Both the position numbers and the translations under genes were made by a program. A stretch of 64,000 nucleotides of DNA from Caldilineaceae bacterium (GTDB lineage: Bacteria > Chloroflexota > Anaerolineae > Caldilineales > Caldilineaceae), in contig JAPKMW010000047.1 of assembly GCA_026645575.1 (NCBI GenBank), positions 11,814 through 75,813 of the forward strand. Direction: 5' to 3'. Positions 44,380-54,840 of the stretch are shown here, in pieces. Within the stretch, counting starts at the first letter, position 1. Every line of letters starts with the position of its first letter. The notes beneath the pieces were generated by a model that was not told the DNA's origin, ran no database searches, and worked only from the letters and a program-made list of their open reading frames with translations.

Positions 44380-46200
44380 CTATTCGGCCACCGGGACAAA
44401 GAGCGGGCCGGCGGAGCATGGGTAGGTTTTGGGGACGTAAACGCCATTCTCCACCACGCTCTCTACCCAGCAATATTGTTCGCCCGGTTGATCGCTGTTC
44501 TTCATCTGCGCCACATACCAGAGAACAATCTGAGTGTCGGTAGTCGCTTCCGGCGGGGTATCAATAAACTTTTCCGGCCCCTGCTCGTGATGCGTCTCGC
44601 AACAGGAGCCGATGGTAATCAGATCAACATCCCCTTCGTTGCGATCGGGATGGCGGCGAGTGAGGTAGGTGTAGGGGTTATCGCCCCGGCCACCGTCGCC
44701 AAATTGGCCGCGTCCCGGCGTCACGTAGAAGCCCTGGCCATCCGCCGCCGTCACGCGGAAACCATAGCCTTCGGGCGTCACCAGGTTGCTTGGCCCTTGC
44801 CATTGCTCGGTTGTCCACGGCTGCCAATCCGTGCCGGTCCAGTTGGCCAGGGTCATATTGCCGCTAAAGGCTATACGCAGCACCGGTCGATACCAACCAT
44901 CGTTGCCGCAGCCGCGCCCCAGATTGATCATCACCGGGCGGAAGCGGCCATCGTTGTAAAATTCATAGCGGTTTTGATAGTAGTAGTTACAGGGCAAGGG
45001 CCACAATTCGCTGCGGAACTCCTGTACCAGGGCAAAGCCGACGACCGTCCCATTTTCGGTAATCTCTTCCACCGTCGGTCCATTGAAAGCAACCACCGCC
45101 GCTTGACTAAAGGTGGGGCAACCGATAGCGTCGCTATAGCCAAAGCCCTCACGGGTGGAATAGCTTACATGCCAATCCACCACGGCGACGCTATCAAAGC
45201 GAGGTTGTTCGGCAAAGCGCACGTTGGTAATGCGCAGTCCGTCGGAGCTGGTGATGAAATAGTCAAATTGCCAGCCGTCGCGGCTCAGGGTGTTGATCTT
45301 GTCACAATATTGTTGACTCACCACCGCATCTTGCAACTGCTTCTCGGAGACGACGGTGTTCTCAATGGCGCCAACGGTCGTCCAGCGCGCTCCGACCAGC
45401 GCGCCTGCGGTCAAATCAACAATGGCAAAGAGCGCCCGTTCGCCGCTGACAAAGGTGGGCGCAACACAGAGATGACGGGAGCGCTCACAGCGCGTCTGAC
45501 TGAGCGCCGTCTTCGTATTTGCCATCACTGCTGCCTCGGCTGCCGGTTTGCCCTCTAGCGCTTCGGCCACTTCCGGTGCGTTGACAGCAATCGCCACGGC
45601 CAGGTTGGTCAAGGCCGGCGGAATGTCAGGCTGCATGTCGGTGCTGTGGAGTACCTCCAAAACCTGACGATTCTGCACATCGACAAAGGCGATGGTCGCG
45701 GCGTTGTAGGCAAAATTAAAGAGTTCAACCCGGTAGCAACGCACCTGTTGGCAGGTGGCTGTGGCCTGGGTAAGATCGTCGGGGCGCACCGGGTAGACGC
45801 CAAAGATTTCATTGCGCAACGGCGCAGCGCTATCGGTCGCCCGCAGATCACGTTGGACGCGCGTATCTAGCAGCGCCACCTCTTGCGCCAACAATTGTTC
45901 CTCATCCATGCCTTCGGTCAAGCGTAGCACCGGGATCGGCAGTTGCGCCGCCGCAGCTTGCCGTTCCTGATATTGTTGCCATTCCGGCAGGGTTGAAACG
46001 GGCAGGCGTTGGGCCAGCAACCCCGGCTCCGGCGTGGGCGCCGCCACTGTGGGGGCGCGCAGGGTGCGTACAGCCGCCGTTGCCGTTGGCGCAGGTGCGG
46101 TCGTGGGGGTCGGTGCAGGGGTAGGGGTCTCGTCGCTACAGGCAGCGAGGAAAAGCAGCAGGCCAAGTAAACAAAGGCCCGTTCGGACAAAAGAGCGCAT
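44380..46200 (-). CDS. Large lipoprotein, possibly copper amine oxidase-like without copper ligands
   Basis: A 606-residue lipoprotein. The signal peptide ends in the lipobox LAAC (about 21), then a Thr/Pro/Ala linker (about 25-55). Parts of the C-terminal half recall copper amine oxidase: VDWHVSYSTREGFGYSD, then CNYYYQNRYEFYNDGRFRPV in place of the NY(D/E)Y cofactor region, and DTQIVLWYVAQ near the end. The HxH copper site is not seen at the corresponding place. This is pattern-level similarity only. AGGA lies 6 nt before the ATG at 46200. The gene is followed by the propeller membrane protein. Confidence 0.6.
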   Translation of the reverse strand: MRSFVRTGLCLLGLLLFLAACSDETPTPAPTPTTAPAPTATAAVRTLRAPTVAAPTPEPGLLAQRLPVSTLPEWQQYQERQAAAAQLPIPVLRLTEGMDEEQLLAQEVALLDTRVQRDLRATDSAAPLRNEIFGVYPVRPDDLTQATATCQQVRCYRVELFNFAYNAATIAFVDVQNRQVLEVLHSTDMQPDIPPALTNLAVAIAVNAPEVAEALEGKPAAEAAVMANTKTALSQTRCERSRHLCVAPTFVSGERALFAIVDLTAGALVGARWTTVGAIENTVVSEKQLQDAVVSQQYCDKINTLSRDGWQFDYFITSSDGLRITNVRFAEQPRFDSVAVVDWHVSYSTREGFGYSDAIGCPTFSQAAVVAFNGPTVEEITENGTVVGFALVQEFRSELWPLPCNYYYQNRYEFYNDGRFRPVMINLGRGCGNDGWYRPVLRIAFSGNMTLANWTGTDWQPWTTEQWQGPSNLVTPEGYGFRVTAADGQGFYVTPGRGQFGDGGRGDNPYTYLTRRHPDRNEGDVDLITIGSCCETHHEQGPEKFIDTPPEATTDTQIVLWYVAQMKNSDQPGEQYCWVESVVENGVYVPKTYPCSAGPLFVPVAE

Positions 46201-46412
46201 AGTCATTCCTGTAATCACAATCAGTAGTCCGCAGTCGCGTAGTCGGGTAGTCCAAAGTTCAGAGCCGGTCGATTGCCATCTTGGTGATCTACTGACAATC
46301 AAAGCGCAAGGTCACGCGTGTATTGCATGCGGCCTATTCTAAACGCAACAGCGCAGTGCAACAATAAAACGACCTTACGTAAATGTCAAATACACCATAC
46401 GTTGTGGAAAAC

Positions 46413-46445
46413 AAAAGACCGAAGTCAAGGCGACTTCGGTCTTTT
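46413..46445 (-). terminator. Bidirectional intrinsic terminator after the first S8 protease
   Basis: AAAAGACCGAAGTC (46413-46426) and GACTTCGGTCTTTT (46432-46445) form a 14-bp stem with a 5-nt loop and T runs on either strand. It closes the protease gene that ends at 46530. The surrounding 46201-46529 holds no gene. Confidence 0.9.
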
Positions 46446-46529
46446 GCAGATCCTTTCATTTATCAACGTTTACGCAGCTTGACATCAACCGATTTTATCG
46501 GCGCAATTTTTCAGAAAAATCCTTTGCAC

Positions 46530-49500
46530 CTACGCAGTGGCGGGGGGCGCTAGGGGTGTTGACATAGGTGTCGGCCACTCGGCTGGACTGCTGGTCGGTT
46601 CAGGGGTCTCCGTGTATGCACTGGTATCAGAAGTGCTGGTCGGTTCGGGGGTCTCCGTTGGGTAATCGTCATAGATATAGACTGGGCTATCGGCGCTGCT
46701 GTTACCAAAGCCGGTGTAATCGACATTCGGTTCATCACCTGCATCGGGGATGAGGTAGAGACACTGTTGATCGCTTGGTCGGGCCAGCAACCAGGGGTGG
46801 GTGGCGAAGGTCGTCTGCCATTTGGTTTCATTGGGCGCCAGGATACCATAACTGATGCGTTGGCCGTTGGGGCCAATTGCCAGCAACTCGACCGACTCAC
46901 TACTGTCATTCTGTACCCGTAACGTCAGCGGCATCCGGCTACGGGCTGGGCGCACCAGCGGCTCGACCTCACAACGGGTAGCGCCGGCCATGACAAACGA
47001 GAGGGTCATTTTGCCGCCGGCAATGGCGCTGGCGTTATCGCCTGTGTAACCGGTGACAGTCAGGGTGTAGATACCGGTTCCCAAGGAAAGGGCACTCGGC
47101 ATTGGGGCCGCAAGCGAACTACTCTCTGGTTCAGGGGTGCTATAGGCCATTGTGCGGTCAAGCAACCGGTAAGGCGCTTCATTTTGTACTTGGGTGATCA
47201 CGGCGCTGCCGGCCAGGGCAAATTGTACACTTTCCACCGCGCCCACCAAATCGGCGCGCACATTGATATTGGCGCCACCCAGCACATCCAAGTTGACAAC
47301 GGCGCCATCATAGAGCGGCTGAATGTCCGTGCCGGTGTTGTCGTCTACCAACGCCAGGCTGCCAATAGCGGAGACACAACTGCTGCTGCCGCTGCTTTGT
47401 GCTGCTTCATTGTTGTTCCAATTGACGCTATTCCAGCTTACACTATTCCAACTCACACTGTTCCAGCTCACACTATTCCAACTCACGCTGTTCCAACTGA
47501 CACTATTCCAACTGACGCTACCCCAAAGGGTGGTATCGTCCACGCTTTCCCAGAGCAGTTGACTGGCAGTCAACCCGGTGTTGGCGCTTGCGGTCGTGGT
47601 TCCCTGTACAGCGCCGGCTAGATTGAGATAGCCGGCCCCAGCGGCGCAGCTTTCCGGCGCTTGGAAGGGGCGCGCCGTTGCCAATAAACGATATTTTACC
47701 TGATCAGGTGTCAACTGCGGTTCATCTTCCAACAACACAGCCACCGCGCCAGCAGCCACCGCCGCCGCCATCGAGGTCCCGGACATTTTGAAATAGGTGC
47801 TGTTGTTGGGTGCGACCACCTTCTTCTGCGGGAAGGCGGCCAGGAGATTACTGTCATCGCTAGCGAGCAGGCTTACAATGTTGGCGCCAGGGGCCACTAG
47901 ATCCGGCTTCAAGAAGCCATCGGCCGTCATGCCATAGGCGGAGAAGGTCGAAAGCGTGTCGTCGTCAGTGGTGACGGTGCCTTTGTCATCAGCCGAACCG
48001 ATGGTCAGCACAAAGGGATCGTTGGCCGGCGGGTAGAGATGTTGCTTGCCGCCATTACCGGCGGAGACGACTACCACAATGTTGTTAAACCAAAGCACCT
48101 CCAACGCAGCATTGAGGGCGCTGTGGTGATAGGATTCAGGCACGCGGCTATTGAGCGACAAGTTGATGACGCGAATATCGTAGTCAGCGCGATGGTCATA
48201 AACCCACTGCAAGCCCTTGATCACATCGGATGTGTTGCCGTGACCGTGGTCATTCATCACCCGCACGTCGATCAGTTGCGCTTCCGGCGCCACGCCCAAG
48301 TAGACGCCATTAGAATGTTGACCCAAGCCGGCCATCGCGCCGGCGACATGGGTGCCATGACCATAGTAGTCATCGGGCAACATGGTGTCATTGACAAAAT
48401 TGACGCGCGTGATCACCCGGCTGACCTCGACATAATCATTCAAATCCCGGTGGTTAGCAATCCCACTGTCCACCACGGCTACGGTCACACCTTGCCCGCG
48501 CAGGTAGGGCGCCTGATTCCACAACTGGTCAGCGCCGATGGTTTTGACATAAGTGCTGGCGACTTTGTCCAGATCGATACAATGCCAGGTACACTCATCA
48601 TTGCTGGCGCGGCTCTGGTCGGCGATTCGTGCTGACTTATTGGACAGCTCGCTGGCGTCCGTTTCATTGGTGATCAAAGGCAAGTAAAGCGCTCTCGCCG
48701 CCTGCAATGAGTGCCCCGGCAGTGGCGTAGCGACAACCGCCACATAGTCGAGATAGAATTTCGCCGTTGCGCTCAACGTTGGCGCTGTCGAAAAGCGCAC
48801 CAGTGTTGTGGCGGAACGGTAGGTGGTCAGATCGTAGGTGGCGGTTTGAATGGCGGCGTCGGTGACAGGGCCACCCAAGCGCGCAACTTCCTGCCAGCTT
48901 GTGCCGCCATCGCTGGAAAGCTCAAGACGAATAAAGTCAGCCGCCGTAAAGTCTTTGCGACGGTAGCTGATGGTTAGTTGGGCGTCAGCCGCGGAGCCGA
49001 GATCGATCTGCCGGGCAATCCCTTTGTCCGCACCTTGTAGACGCAACCCTTGCAAGGCGCCGCCCCAGAAGGGGGTCACGGCCACATCACCTAAGGCGGG
49101 GCCGTCAGCTTCACCGATTTCTTGCCAGGGGCCGGCCCAGGCGTAACCGCCATTGCTACCATTGTAGGCAACGGCAGTAAAGTCATCCGCAGCGGCCAGC
49201 GTGGTTTCATTCATCGTCATCACCGGAGCGTCCAGCGCCACATAACGTACTGCTGATGAAGCGGCAAGTGTCAGCAAGGCATGGGCCGGCAGGTGAGCGG
49301 AAAAGCTATTGATCAAGGGAAAGTGAGCCGTTACACGACCGCCAATCGCTGTAAGCAACGTTTCGGCGTCAGGTTGTTGGTTCTGTTTTTGTACAATAAC
49401 AGCCACAACCGCATCCGGCTCGGTTGCCGCCAGTTTGGCCAGAAATGGTTGCACTTTGTCGGTCATGGTTTGCGTGCGATAGAAGGCCGGTAATGCGGTG

Positions 49501-49568
49501 GGCAGGAACAGCGCCACCCCTAGCAATAAGAGAAAAAATCGCAACGGTTTTGCCAATCTTTGCATCAT
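46530..49568 (-). CDS. Secreted subtilisin-like serine protease (S8) with WNSVS repeat linker
   Basis: About 1012 residues. A signal peptide (LRFFLLLLGVALFLPTALPA) precedes an I9-like prodomain (about 35-115) and a beta-sandwich insert (about 140-280). The S8 catalytic domain has Asp in VAVVDSGIANHRDLND (about 370), His in YGHGTHVAGAMAG (about 406) and Ser in MSGTSMAAAVAAG (about 592). Six tandem SWNSV units (15-bp DNA repeats, 47405-47525) form a linker to C-terminal beta domains and a Pro/Thr/Glu-rich tail. No sorting motif is visible. Start chosen by likeness to its paralogue; no clear ribosome binding site. Paralogue of the next upstream gene. Confidence 0.88.
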   Translation of the reverse strand: MMQRLAKPLRFFLLLLGVALFLPTALPAFYRTQTMTDKVQPFLAKLAATEPDAVVAVIVQKQNQQPDAETLLTAIGGRVTAHFPLINSFSAHLPAHALLTLAASSAVRYVALDAPVMTMNETTLAAADDFTAVAYNGSNGGYAWAGPWQEIGEADGPALGDVAVTPFWGGALQGLRLQGADKGIARQIDLGSAADAQLTISYRRKDFTAADFIRLELSSDGGTSWQEVARLGGPVTDAAIQTATYDLTTYRSATTLVRFSTAPTLSATAKFYLDYVAVVATPLPGHSLQAARALYLPLITNETDASELSNKSARIADQSRASNDECTWHCIDLDKVASTYVKTIGADQLWNQAPYLRGQGVTVAVVDSGIANHRDLNDYVEVSRVITRVNFVNDTMLPDDYYGHGTHVAGAMAGLGQHSNGVYLGVAPEAQLIDVRVMNDHGHGNTSDVIKGLQWVYDHRADYDIRVINLSLNSRVPESYHHSALNAALEVLWFNNIVVVVSAGNGGKQHLYPPANDPFVLTIGSADDKGTVTTDDDTLSTFSAYGMTADGFLKPDLVAPGANIVSLLASDDSNLLAAFPQKKVVAPNNSTYFKMSGTSMAAAVAAGAVAVLLEDEPQLTPDQVKYRLLATARPFQAPESCAAGAGYLNLAGAVQGTTTASANTGLTASQLLWESVDDTTLWGSVSWNSVSWNSVSWNSVSWNSVSWNSVSWNSVNWNNNEAAQSSGSSSCVSAIGSLALVDDNTGTDIQPLYDGAVVNLDVLGGANINVRADLVGAVESVQFALAGSAVITQVQNEAPYRLLDRTMAYSTPEPESSSLAAPMPSALSLGTGIYTLTVTGYTGDNASAIAGGKMTLSFVMAGATRCEVEPLVRPARSRMPLTLRVQNDSSESVELLAIGPNGQRISYGILAPNETKWQTTFATHPWLLARPSDQQCLYLIPDAGDEPNVDYTGFGNSSADSPVYIYDDYPTETPEPTSTSDTSAYTETPEPTSSPAEWPTPMSTPLAPPATA

Positions 49569-49760
49569 AAAAAATAACCAGCTTTCGAGATAGGTATGGG
49601 CCATTAGGCGTAGATGGCAATGCCAAGCATAACATGCACCTCTGGTAAAATCCGTTACAAAAGCGTTACATGGAGGCGGTGTAAGGAAAGATCAATTATT
49701 TGTCGCAGCAACGGATTGTAAAGCGGTATGCTGTGCTGCTACGGTGTATGTCACTAAAAT

Positions 49761-49794
49761 AATAGGCCAGACGCCACGTAACGTCTGGCCTATT
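49761..49794 (-). terminator. Intrinsic terminator after the second S8 protease
   Basis: AATAGGCCAGACG (49761-49773) and CGTCTGGCCTATT (49782-49794) form a 13-bp stem with an 8-nt loop. On the minus strand ATTTTAG follows, so it ends the transcript of the protease whose stop is at 49830. Confidence 0.8.
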
Positions 49795-49829
49795 GCTTTA
49801 TTGACACAATTGCGTGAAGCCTCAAGTTA

Positions 49830-52800
49830 TTAGTTTGTAGCTTGTAACACCCAATGCTGATAGGCCGCGCCATAGTAGGGCCACTGAACAATATTAGTAC
49901 CATCGCTGGCACTACCATTCCAGACCTTTAACGTCTGACCACTGTGAACGGCAATCAACTTATAGACATCGCCGTTAACAAATTCAATGCGCCATTTTTG
50001 ATTAGCAGCACCAGTGCAACTGTTTTGCTGCACATTGGCGCCATTGAAGGTGCTGGTATTCGCCACTTCCATACATTTGTTGCTATGCAAGGCTTTTAGG
50101 GTATAAGCGCCATCAGTGGTTGGGGTAATTATCCAGGTTTGGTTGGCGCCGCCATGACAGCTCCACTGTAAGATATTCACTTGGTTCGCCGTACTGCTGT
50201 TGTTCACATCAGCACATTTATTGCTATGAACCGCTTTCAACACATACCGACCATTGATGGTTGTCGAATTGCTGGCCCGTGGATAACTGACATCGGGATC
50301 ATCACCAGCATTGGGTACTAGGTAGAGACACGCATTATCAGAATCGCGAGCAATGATCCAGGGATGGGTATCGAAAGTGGCCTGCACTTTAGTCCGTCCT
50401 GGTGCAATCACGCCGTAACTTTGACGCACCCCACTGGCGTTAATGAAAAATAATTCAAGTTGTTCGTTGCTATTATTGCGCACCTGGAAGGTAACCGGTT
50501 TGGTACTCTGCTTCGGACGCACAATATTCGCCACATTACAGCGGTTGGCGCCAGCAATGACAAATTCAATATCGATGGCGCCGCCAGTTGAACCGGTGGC
50601 ATTGGTGGCCGTATACGACTGCGCTTTGAGACGGTAGCTCCCTGCGCCGAGGGTATACGGTGCGTAATTCCCGTTTGTATCGCCAACCAACGCATAGGGC
50701 ACGGTGTTTTCGATCTTGGTAGTTGTACTGCTGCCGGTGAGGTCAAATTTCACACTCGACACTGTCCCAATAACGTCAGCGCGCACGGTCAGGTTGGTTG
50801 TCCCGATGGCGTCAAGGTTGACCACAGCACCGTGATAAAGCGGCTGAATATCCTGGTCAGTATCGGCATTCACCAACGTTAATCCGGCAATGGCCGACCC
50901 GCAACTACCGCTGCTGAGGCCACCATCGGTATCGCCGCTGTTCCAACTCACACTGTTCCAGTTGGTGCTGTTCCAACTGACGCTATTCCAACTGACACTA
51001 TTCCAACTGACACTATTCCAACTGACACTATTCCAACTGACGCTGTTCCAACTCACACTGCCCCAGGTGATCGGTTCTGTGCCGCTCCACAAGCGCTGGC
51101 TAGCGGCAATGCCGGTGTTGGCGCTTTGGGTTGTTGTGCTGTTGATGGCGGCATAGAGATCCAGATAACCGGCGCCGGCGGCGCAGCTCTCTGGGCCAGT
51201 AAAGGGGCGTGCAGTGGCGCGCAACCGATACTTCACTTGATCAGGCGTTAGTGACGAGTTACCCTCCAAGAGGACAGCCACGGCGCCGGCGACAACAGCC
51301 GAAGCCATTGAGGTGCCGGACATTTTGAAATAGCGGCTATTATTCGGTGCGATCACAGCGTTGTTGGGATTGGCCACAACCAGATTACTGTCATCGCTGG
51401 CTAAAACACTGATGATATTGCTGCCAGGGGCCACTAAATCCGGTTTTAAGAAACCATCGGCAGTCATGCCATAGGCCGAAAAGGGCGACAGGGTGTCATC
51501 GGTGATGCTCACCGTCCCTTTGTCATCGACCGCACCAACGGTAATCACGAAGGGATCGTTGGCCGGGGGAAAGAGGCGTTGTTTACCGCCATTGCCCGCG
51601 GAAACCACCACTACAATCTTATTAAACCAAAGCACTTCCAGCGCGGCATTGAGCGCACTTTTGTTGTACGATTCAGGGATACGGCTATTGAGTGATAGAT
51701 TAACAACTTTGATGTTGTGGGCAGAGCGATTGTTGTAGATCCATTGCAGACCCTCCACCACATTGGACGTATTGCCATGCCCCCGGTCATTCATCACCCG
51801 TACATCGATCAATCTGGCTTCCAGCGCCACCCCCAGATAGACGCCGCCGGAATTTTGCCCCAACCCGGCAATGGCGCCGGCAATATGGGTGCCGTGACCG
51901 TAGTAATCGTCGGGCGTAGCAGCGCCAGGGACGAAATTGACCCGTTGCACCACACGGCTGGAGCTATAGTAATCGTTCAAGTCAGGGTGATCGGCAATAC
52001 CGCTATCGACAATCGCTACGCCAACACCCCAGCCGCGCAGATAGGGGCCGACATTCCAGATTTGATCGGCACGAATTGCTTTGATATAGTTGCTGTTCAC
52101 TTTGGTCAGATCGACACAATGCGAATAGCCGCAGGTATTTCTAGCATTATTGTCAGCGCGCGCCAACCATTCGGTCTTTGACCAGCGCGCCGCATCGTCG
52201 CCCTCTTCAAGCGCAATCGCCGCCCCGCTGGTTGCCAATGGCAAATAGAGACGGTTGGCGGCAACCGACTGCAAACTGGCATCCAGGGTTAGATCAACAC
52301 TGATGGTATCCAGATAAAAGCGCGCCTGCTCGCTAAAGTTGGCAGCGGTGGTCAAGCGGATGAGCGTGGTCGCTGAACGATACGCCGAAATATCATAGCT
52401 GACATATTGAATTTCAGCGTCGGTGACAGGCCCGGCGAGACGCCCGACCTCTTGCCATTGGGCGCCGCCATCGGTTGATAATTCAATCACGACAAAATCC
52501 GCTTCGGTTTCAAAGCCTTTGCGCCGATAGGAAAGGTGGAGGTTGGCCGTGGTTGCATCAGCCAGGTTGACCTGTCGTAACGCGCCTTTGGTTGAACCTT
52601 GCAACCGTAAGCCCTGAAGGGCGCCGCCCCAAAATGGGGTTACAGCCACATCACCCAAGCTAACGCCATCGTCTTCACCAACCTCTTGCCAGTCGCTGGC
52701 CCAGGCATACGTCCCTGTGCTGCCGTTGTATGTCATGTTAACAAAGTCATCTGCAATGGTTAGGCCGGTGCTATTGGTCGTGGCGACGGGTGCATCCAAG

Positions 52801-53129
52801 GAGACCCACTTGACAGCCGGACTGGCGGCTAAAGCGGTTACGGCATGTGCGGGTAGCCGAGCGACAAAAGCGTTAATCAAGGGCAATGCTTTTGTCACTT
52901 GTCCACCATTGGTAGTAACCAACGTTTCAGCCGTTGTGCTTTCGCCTTCCTTTTGCACAATCACGGCAACCATTTCATCAGGGTCAGTGGCGGCTAAGGC
53001 TAACAGATAGTCCTGAATTTTGGGTGGTGTTACCCTGGTGTTCGCCGACATAGCGGCAATCGGCGCCGGTGATAGCAGTGAAATGAGCAAAACAAAAATA
53101 GAAATAAGTTGTAAATGTTTTCCCATCAC
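49830..53129 (-). CDS. Secreted subtilisin-like serine protease (S8) with WNSVS linker and ricin-type lectin domain
   Basis: A 1099-residue paralogue of the downstream protease with the same order: signal peptide (about 1-26), prodomain, beta-sandwich, S8 domain with Asp in VAIVDSGIADHPDLND (about 373), His in YGHGTHIAGAIAG (about 414) and Ser in MSGTSMASAVVAG (about 606), then eight WNS-type units (about 688-730). It adds a C-terminal ricin-B-like domain (about 960-1095) with three repeats (SNKCADVNN, SNKCMEVAN, NQTWIITP, NQKWRIEF, YQHWVLQA). The lectin domain suggests binding to glycans or cell-wall material. The two genes look like a tandem duplication followed by gain or loss of the lectin part. 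Confidence 0.93.
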   Translation of the reverse strand: MMGKHLQLISIFVLLISLLSPAPIAAMSANTRVTPPKIQDYLLALAATDPDEMVAVIVQKEGESTTAETLVTTNGGQVTKALPLINAFVARLPAHAVTALAASPAVKWVSLDAPVATTNSTGLTIADDFVNMTYNGSTGTYAWASDWQEVGEDDGVSLGDVAVTPFWGGALQGLRLQGSTKGALRQVNLADATTANLHLSYRRKGFETEADFVVIELSTDGGAQWQEVGRLAGPVTDAEIQYVSYDISAYRSATTLIRLTTAANFSEQARFYLDTISVDLTLDASLQSVAANRLYLPLATSGAAIALEEGDDAARWSKTEWLARADNNARNTCGYSHCVDLTKVNSNYIKAIRADQIWNVGPYLRGWGVGVAIVDSGIADHPDLNDYYSSSRVVQRVNFVPGAATPDDYYGHGTHIAGAIAGLGQNSGGVYLGVALEARLIDVRVMNDRGHGNTSNVVEGLQWIYNNRSAHNIKVVNLSLNSRIPESYNKSALNAALEVLWFNKIVVVVSAGNGGKQRLFPPANDPFVITVGAVDDKGTVSITDDTLSPFSAYGMTADGFLKPDLVAPGSNIISVLASDDSNLVVANPNNAVIAPNNSRYFKMSGTSMASAVVAGAVAVLLEGNSSLTPDQVKYRLRATARPFTGPESCAAGAGYLDLYAAINSTTTQSANTGIAASQRLWSGTEPITWGSVSWNSVSWNSVSWNSVSWNSVSWNSVSWNSTNWNSVSWNSGDTDGGLSSGSCGSAIAGLTLVNADTDQDIQPLYHGAVVNLDAIGTTNLTVRADVIGTVSSVKFDLTGSSTTTKIENTVPYALVGDTNGNYAPYTLGAGSYRLKAQSYTATNATGSTGGAIDIEFVIAGANRCNVANIVRPKQSTKPVTFQVRNNSNEQLELFFINASGVRQSYGVIAPGRTKVQATFDTHPWIIARDSDNACLYLVPNAGDDPDVSYPRASNSTTINGRYVLKAVHSNKCADVNNSSTANQVNILQWSCHGGANQTWIITPTTDGAYTLKALHSNKCMEVANTSTFNGANVQQNSCTGAANQKWRIEFVNGDVYKLIAVHSGQTLKVWNGSASDGTNIVQWPYYGAAYQHWVLQATN

Positions 53130-53330
53130 GAAATCATCACTTCCTTTAATGCCTTTAGGCCAATACTACTTGAAATAACAATATTTCCGCTCTATTATAG
53201 GGCTGGGATAATGGCTTTTTCGTTACAGGGTTTTAAGAGTGGCTGATTATAAGGGAAAATACGAGGAATGTCGCAGCAACTACCTACAGCAAATAGAGGA
53301 AAACCACAAAGAAAATCAATAAAGAGAAAA

Positions 53331-53401
53331 TCAATAGACCATCACGGTTTGCGCTTAGCCATTATGAGCATGGCTAAGCGCAAACTGTGATGGTCTATTG
53401 A
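53331..53401. repeat. 32-bp hairpin with a single G-U type pair
   Basis: The arms at 53331-53362 and 53370-53401 are complementary over 32 positions, with one G opposite T, around a 7-nt loop. It lies between the second protease gene start and the ATP-grasp gene stop. The surrounding 53130-53426 holds no gene. Confidence 0.85.
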
Positions 53402-53426
53402 AAATTCTTGTCGGCCGTTCAAGAAT

Positions 53427-54800
53427 TTAATTGGTCAATAGAAACGCCGGTGCTGTGGAGCCGCCGCCAGCGGTAACATTGAGCAATGTCACCGTGCTTA
53501 AACGAGTCAAACAGCCACCGACGCTGTCGCCATGAAAGAGGAAGGGATCACAATCGACCAGACGTCGGCTGATGTCAACGTTGCCCTGGTCATCAATGCG
53601 CGGGAAATCTTCATAAGCAATGGTGGCGCGCACCTGGACAATGCTTGGCTCGTGCAGGGCGGTTTGCAGGGCGCTATCCCAGACAGCCTGCTCAGTCTCC
53701 CAGCCGATGAGGACGCCTTTGCCGCCATATTCATCGTTGGGTTTTAAGACCAGTTGCTCTTTGTTGGCGCTGATCCACGGCACCAGATCCAGGGGGAGGC
53801 CGTCGGGGCCGACAGTTTTGCGCTCCTCAACCATGCGCGTCCAGGGAATGTGTTGGCGGACGGCGTCCTGTTCTTCAGCGGTAAAGAGATAGGCGTTGCG
53901 TTCATCGGAGACAAAGGCAAAGCTGGCCTTTTTGTGGAGCAACTTGCAGTTGAAAGGGTTCGCCATACAGACTGCGCCGGCGCGCACAGCGTCGATAATC
54001 GGATGGTTCAGCCCATACGTTTGCACCAACTCACTCGCCAGCACCCGCTTATAGACAAAATCAACCGGCTGACCAGCGGCATACATTTGGCCGTTGCGGA
54101 ACTCCATCTCATCAGGGTCGCAGATAATGCTCTTAATGCCATACCGGGCAAAGTATTCAGCAAAAAGCTTGAACTCGGTAGTGGTGGGCACGCCGCGAAA
54201 ATCGACAATGGCAATATCAGGCAGTTTGTCATGGTTGCCGCGCCACTGGTAGTAGATGTTCAGGAGCGCCTCAACGGCATGGGGACGCACCTCCAGCGAC
54301 TGCACTTTATAGCGCTCCTGAAAGCGCTGCATGAGCGGCAGTTCGAGAAAAAGTTCGGCCATTACATCGTTGTAGGCCATGCCGGCGGGGCTTTCACCGT
54401 TAAACTCGATAAAGTTGAGCGTGTAGCCGCCGTCGAGGTGGCGGGTAAAGAAGCTGTCGAGCCGCGCCGTGGGGATGTTGGTGCTGTAACCGGTGGGCAA
54501 GCTGATCAATTCCTCTTCCGCCTGATCCAGAAAAAGTTGGGCGCGCAAGTTGGCATCGGCCAGCAACGCTTCGGTCGCCTTGCGGAAGACGCTGAGGGTG
54601 AGCGACGTTCGTTCGGTCAGGTAGCGATAACTCGCTGGCGTGTGGAACATCGGTCGCAACACGGTGCAGAGCGGACGCTGGCCGAAGATCAGGTTGCGTT
54701 CCCGCAAGCCGGGGAGTAGTATTTCCCAGCTTTGTTGGGCAAGTGTGCCGGTGGTGCAGAGATCGTGGTAGTGATTGATGGCGGTGTGTAGGTTGGTCAT
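53427..54800 (-). CDS. Circularly permuted type 2 ATP-grasp-like protein
   Basis: A 457-residue cytosolic protein of the circularly permuted ATP-grasp group (glutathionylspermidine synthase-like fold). Features are [20 protein letters not shown] (about 129-148), an acidic cluster [25 protein letters not shown], the nucleotide-binding [19 protein letters not shown] (about 350-368), and a closing glycine-rich [16 protein letters not shown]-grasp enzymes join a carboxylate to an amine or thiol; substrates are unknown here. No alpha-E domain partner, the usual neighbour of this group, is present. It follows purine nucleoside phosphorylase by 40 bp. Confidence 0.8.
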   Translation of the reverse strand: MTNLHTAINHYHDLCTTGTLAQQSWEILLPGLRERNLIFGQRPLCTVLRPMFHTPASYRYLTERTSLTLSVFRKATEALLADANLRAQLFLDQAEEELISLPTGYSTNIPTARLDSFFTRHLDGGYTLNFIEFNGESPAGMAYNDVMAELFLELPLMQRFQERYKVQSLEVRPHAVEALLNIYYQWRGNHDKLPDIAIVDFRGVPTTTEFKLFAEYFARYGIKSIICDPDEMEFRNGQMYAAGQPVDFVYKRVLASELVQTYGLNHPIIDAVRAGAVCMANPFNCKLLHKKASFAFVSDERNAYLFTAEEQDAVRQHIPWTRMVEERKTVGPDGLPLDLVPWISANKEQLVLKPNDEYGGKGVLIGWETEQAVWDSALQTALHEPSIVQVRATIAYEDFPRIDDQGNVDISRRLVDCDPFLFHGDSVGGCLTRLSTVTLLNVTAGGGSTAPAFLLTN

Positions 54801-54840
54801 AGATGATCCCTTTTACTTGGCAACAATACAAACATTAATA

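Noticed and set aside
47323..47562. Plus-strand repetitive LFQLT frames opposite both S8 proteases (also 50890-51156)
   Set aside because: They arise from reading the WNSVS repeats backwards.
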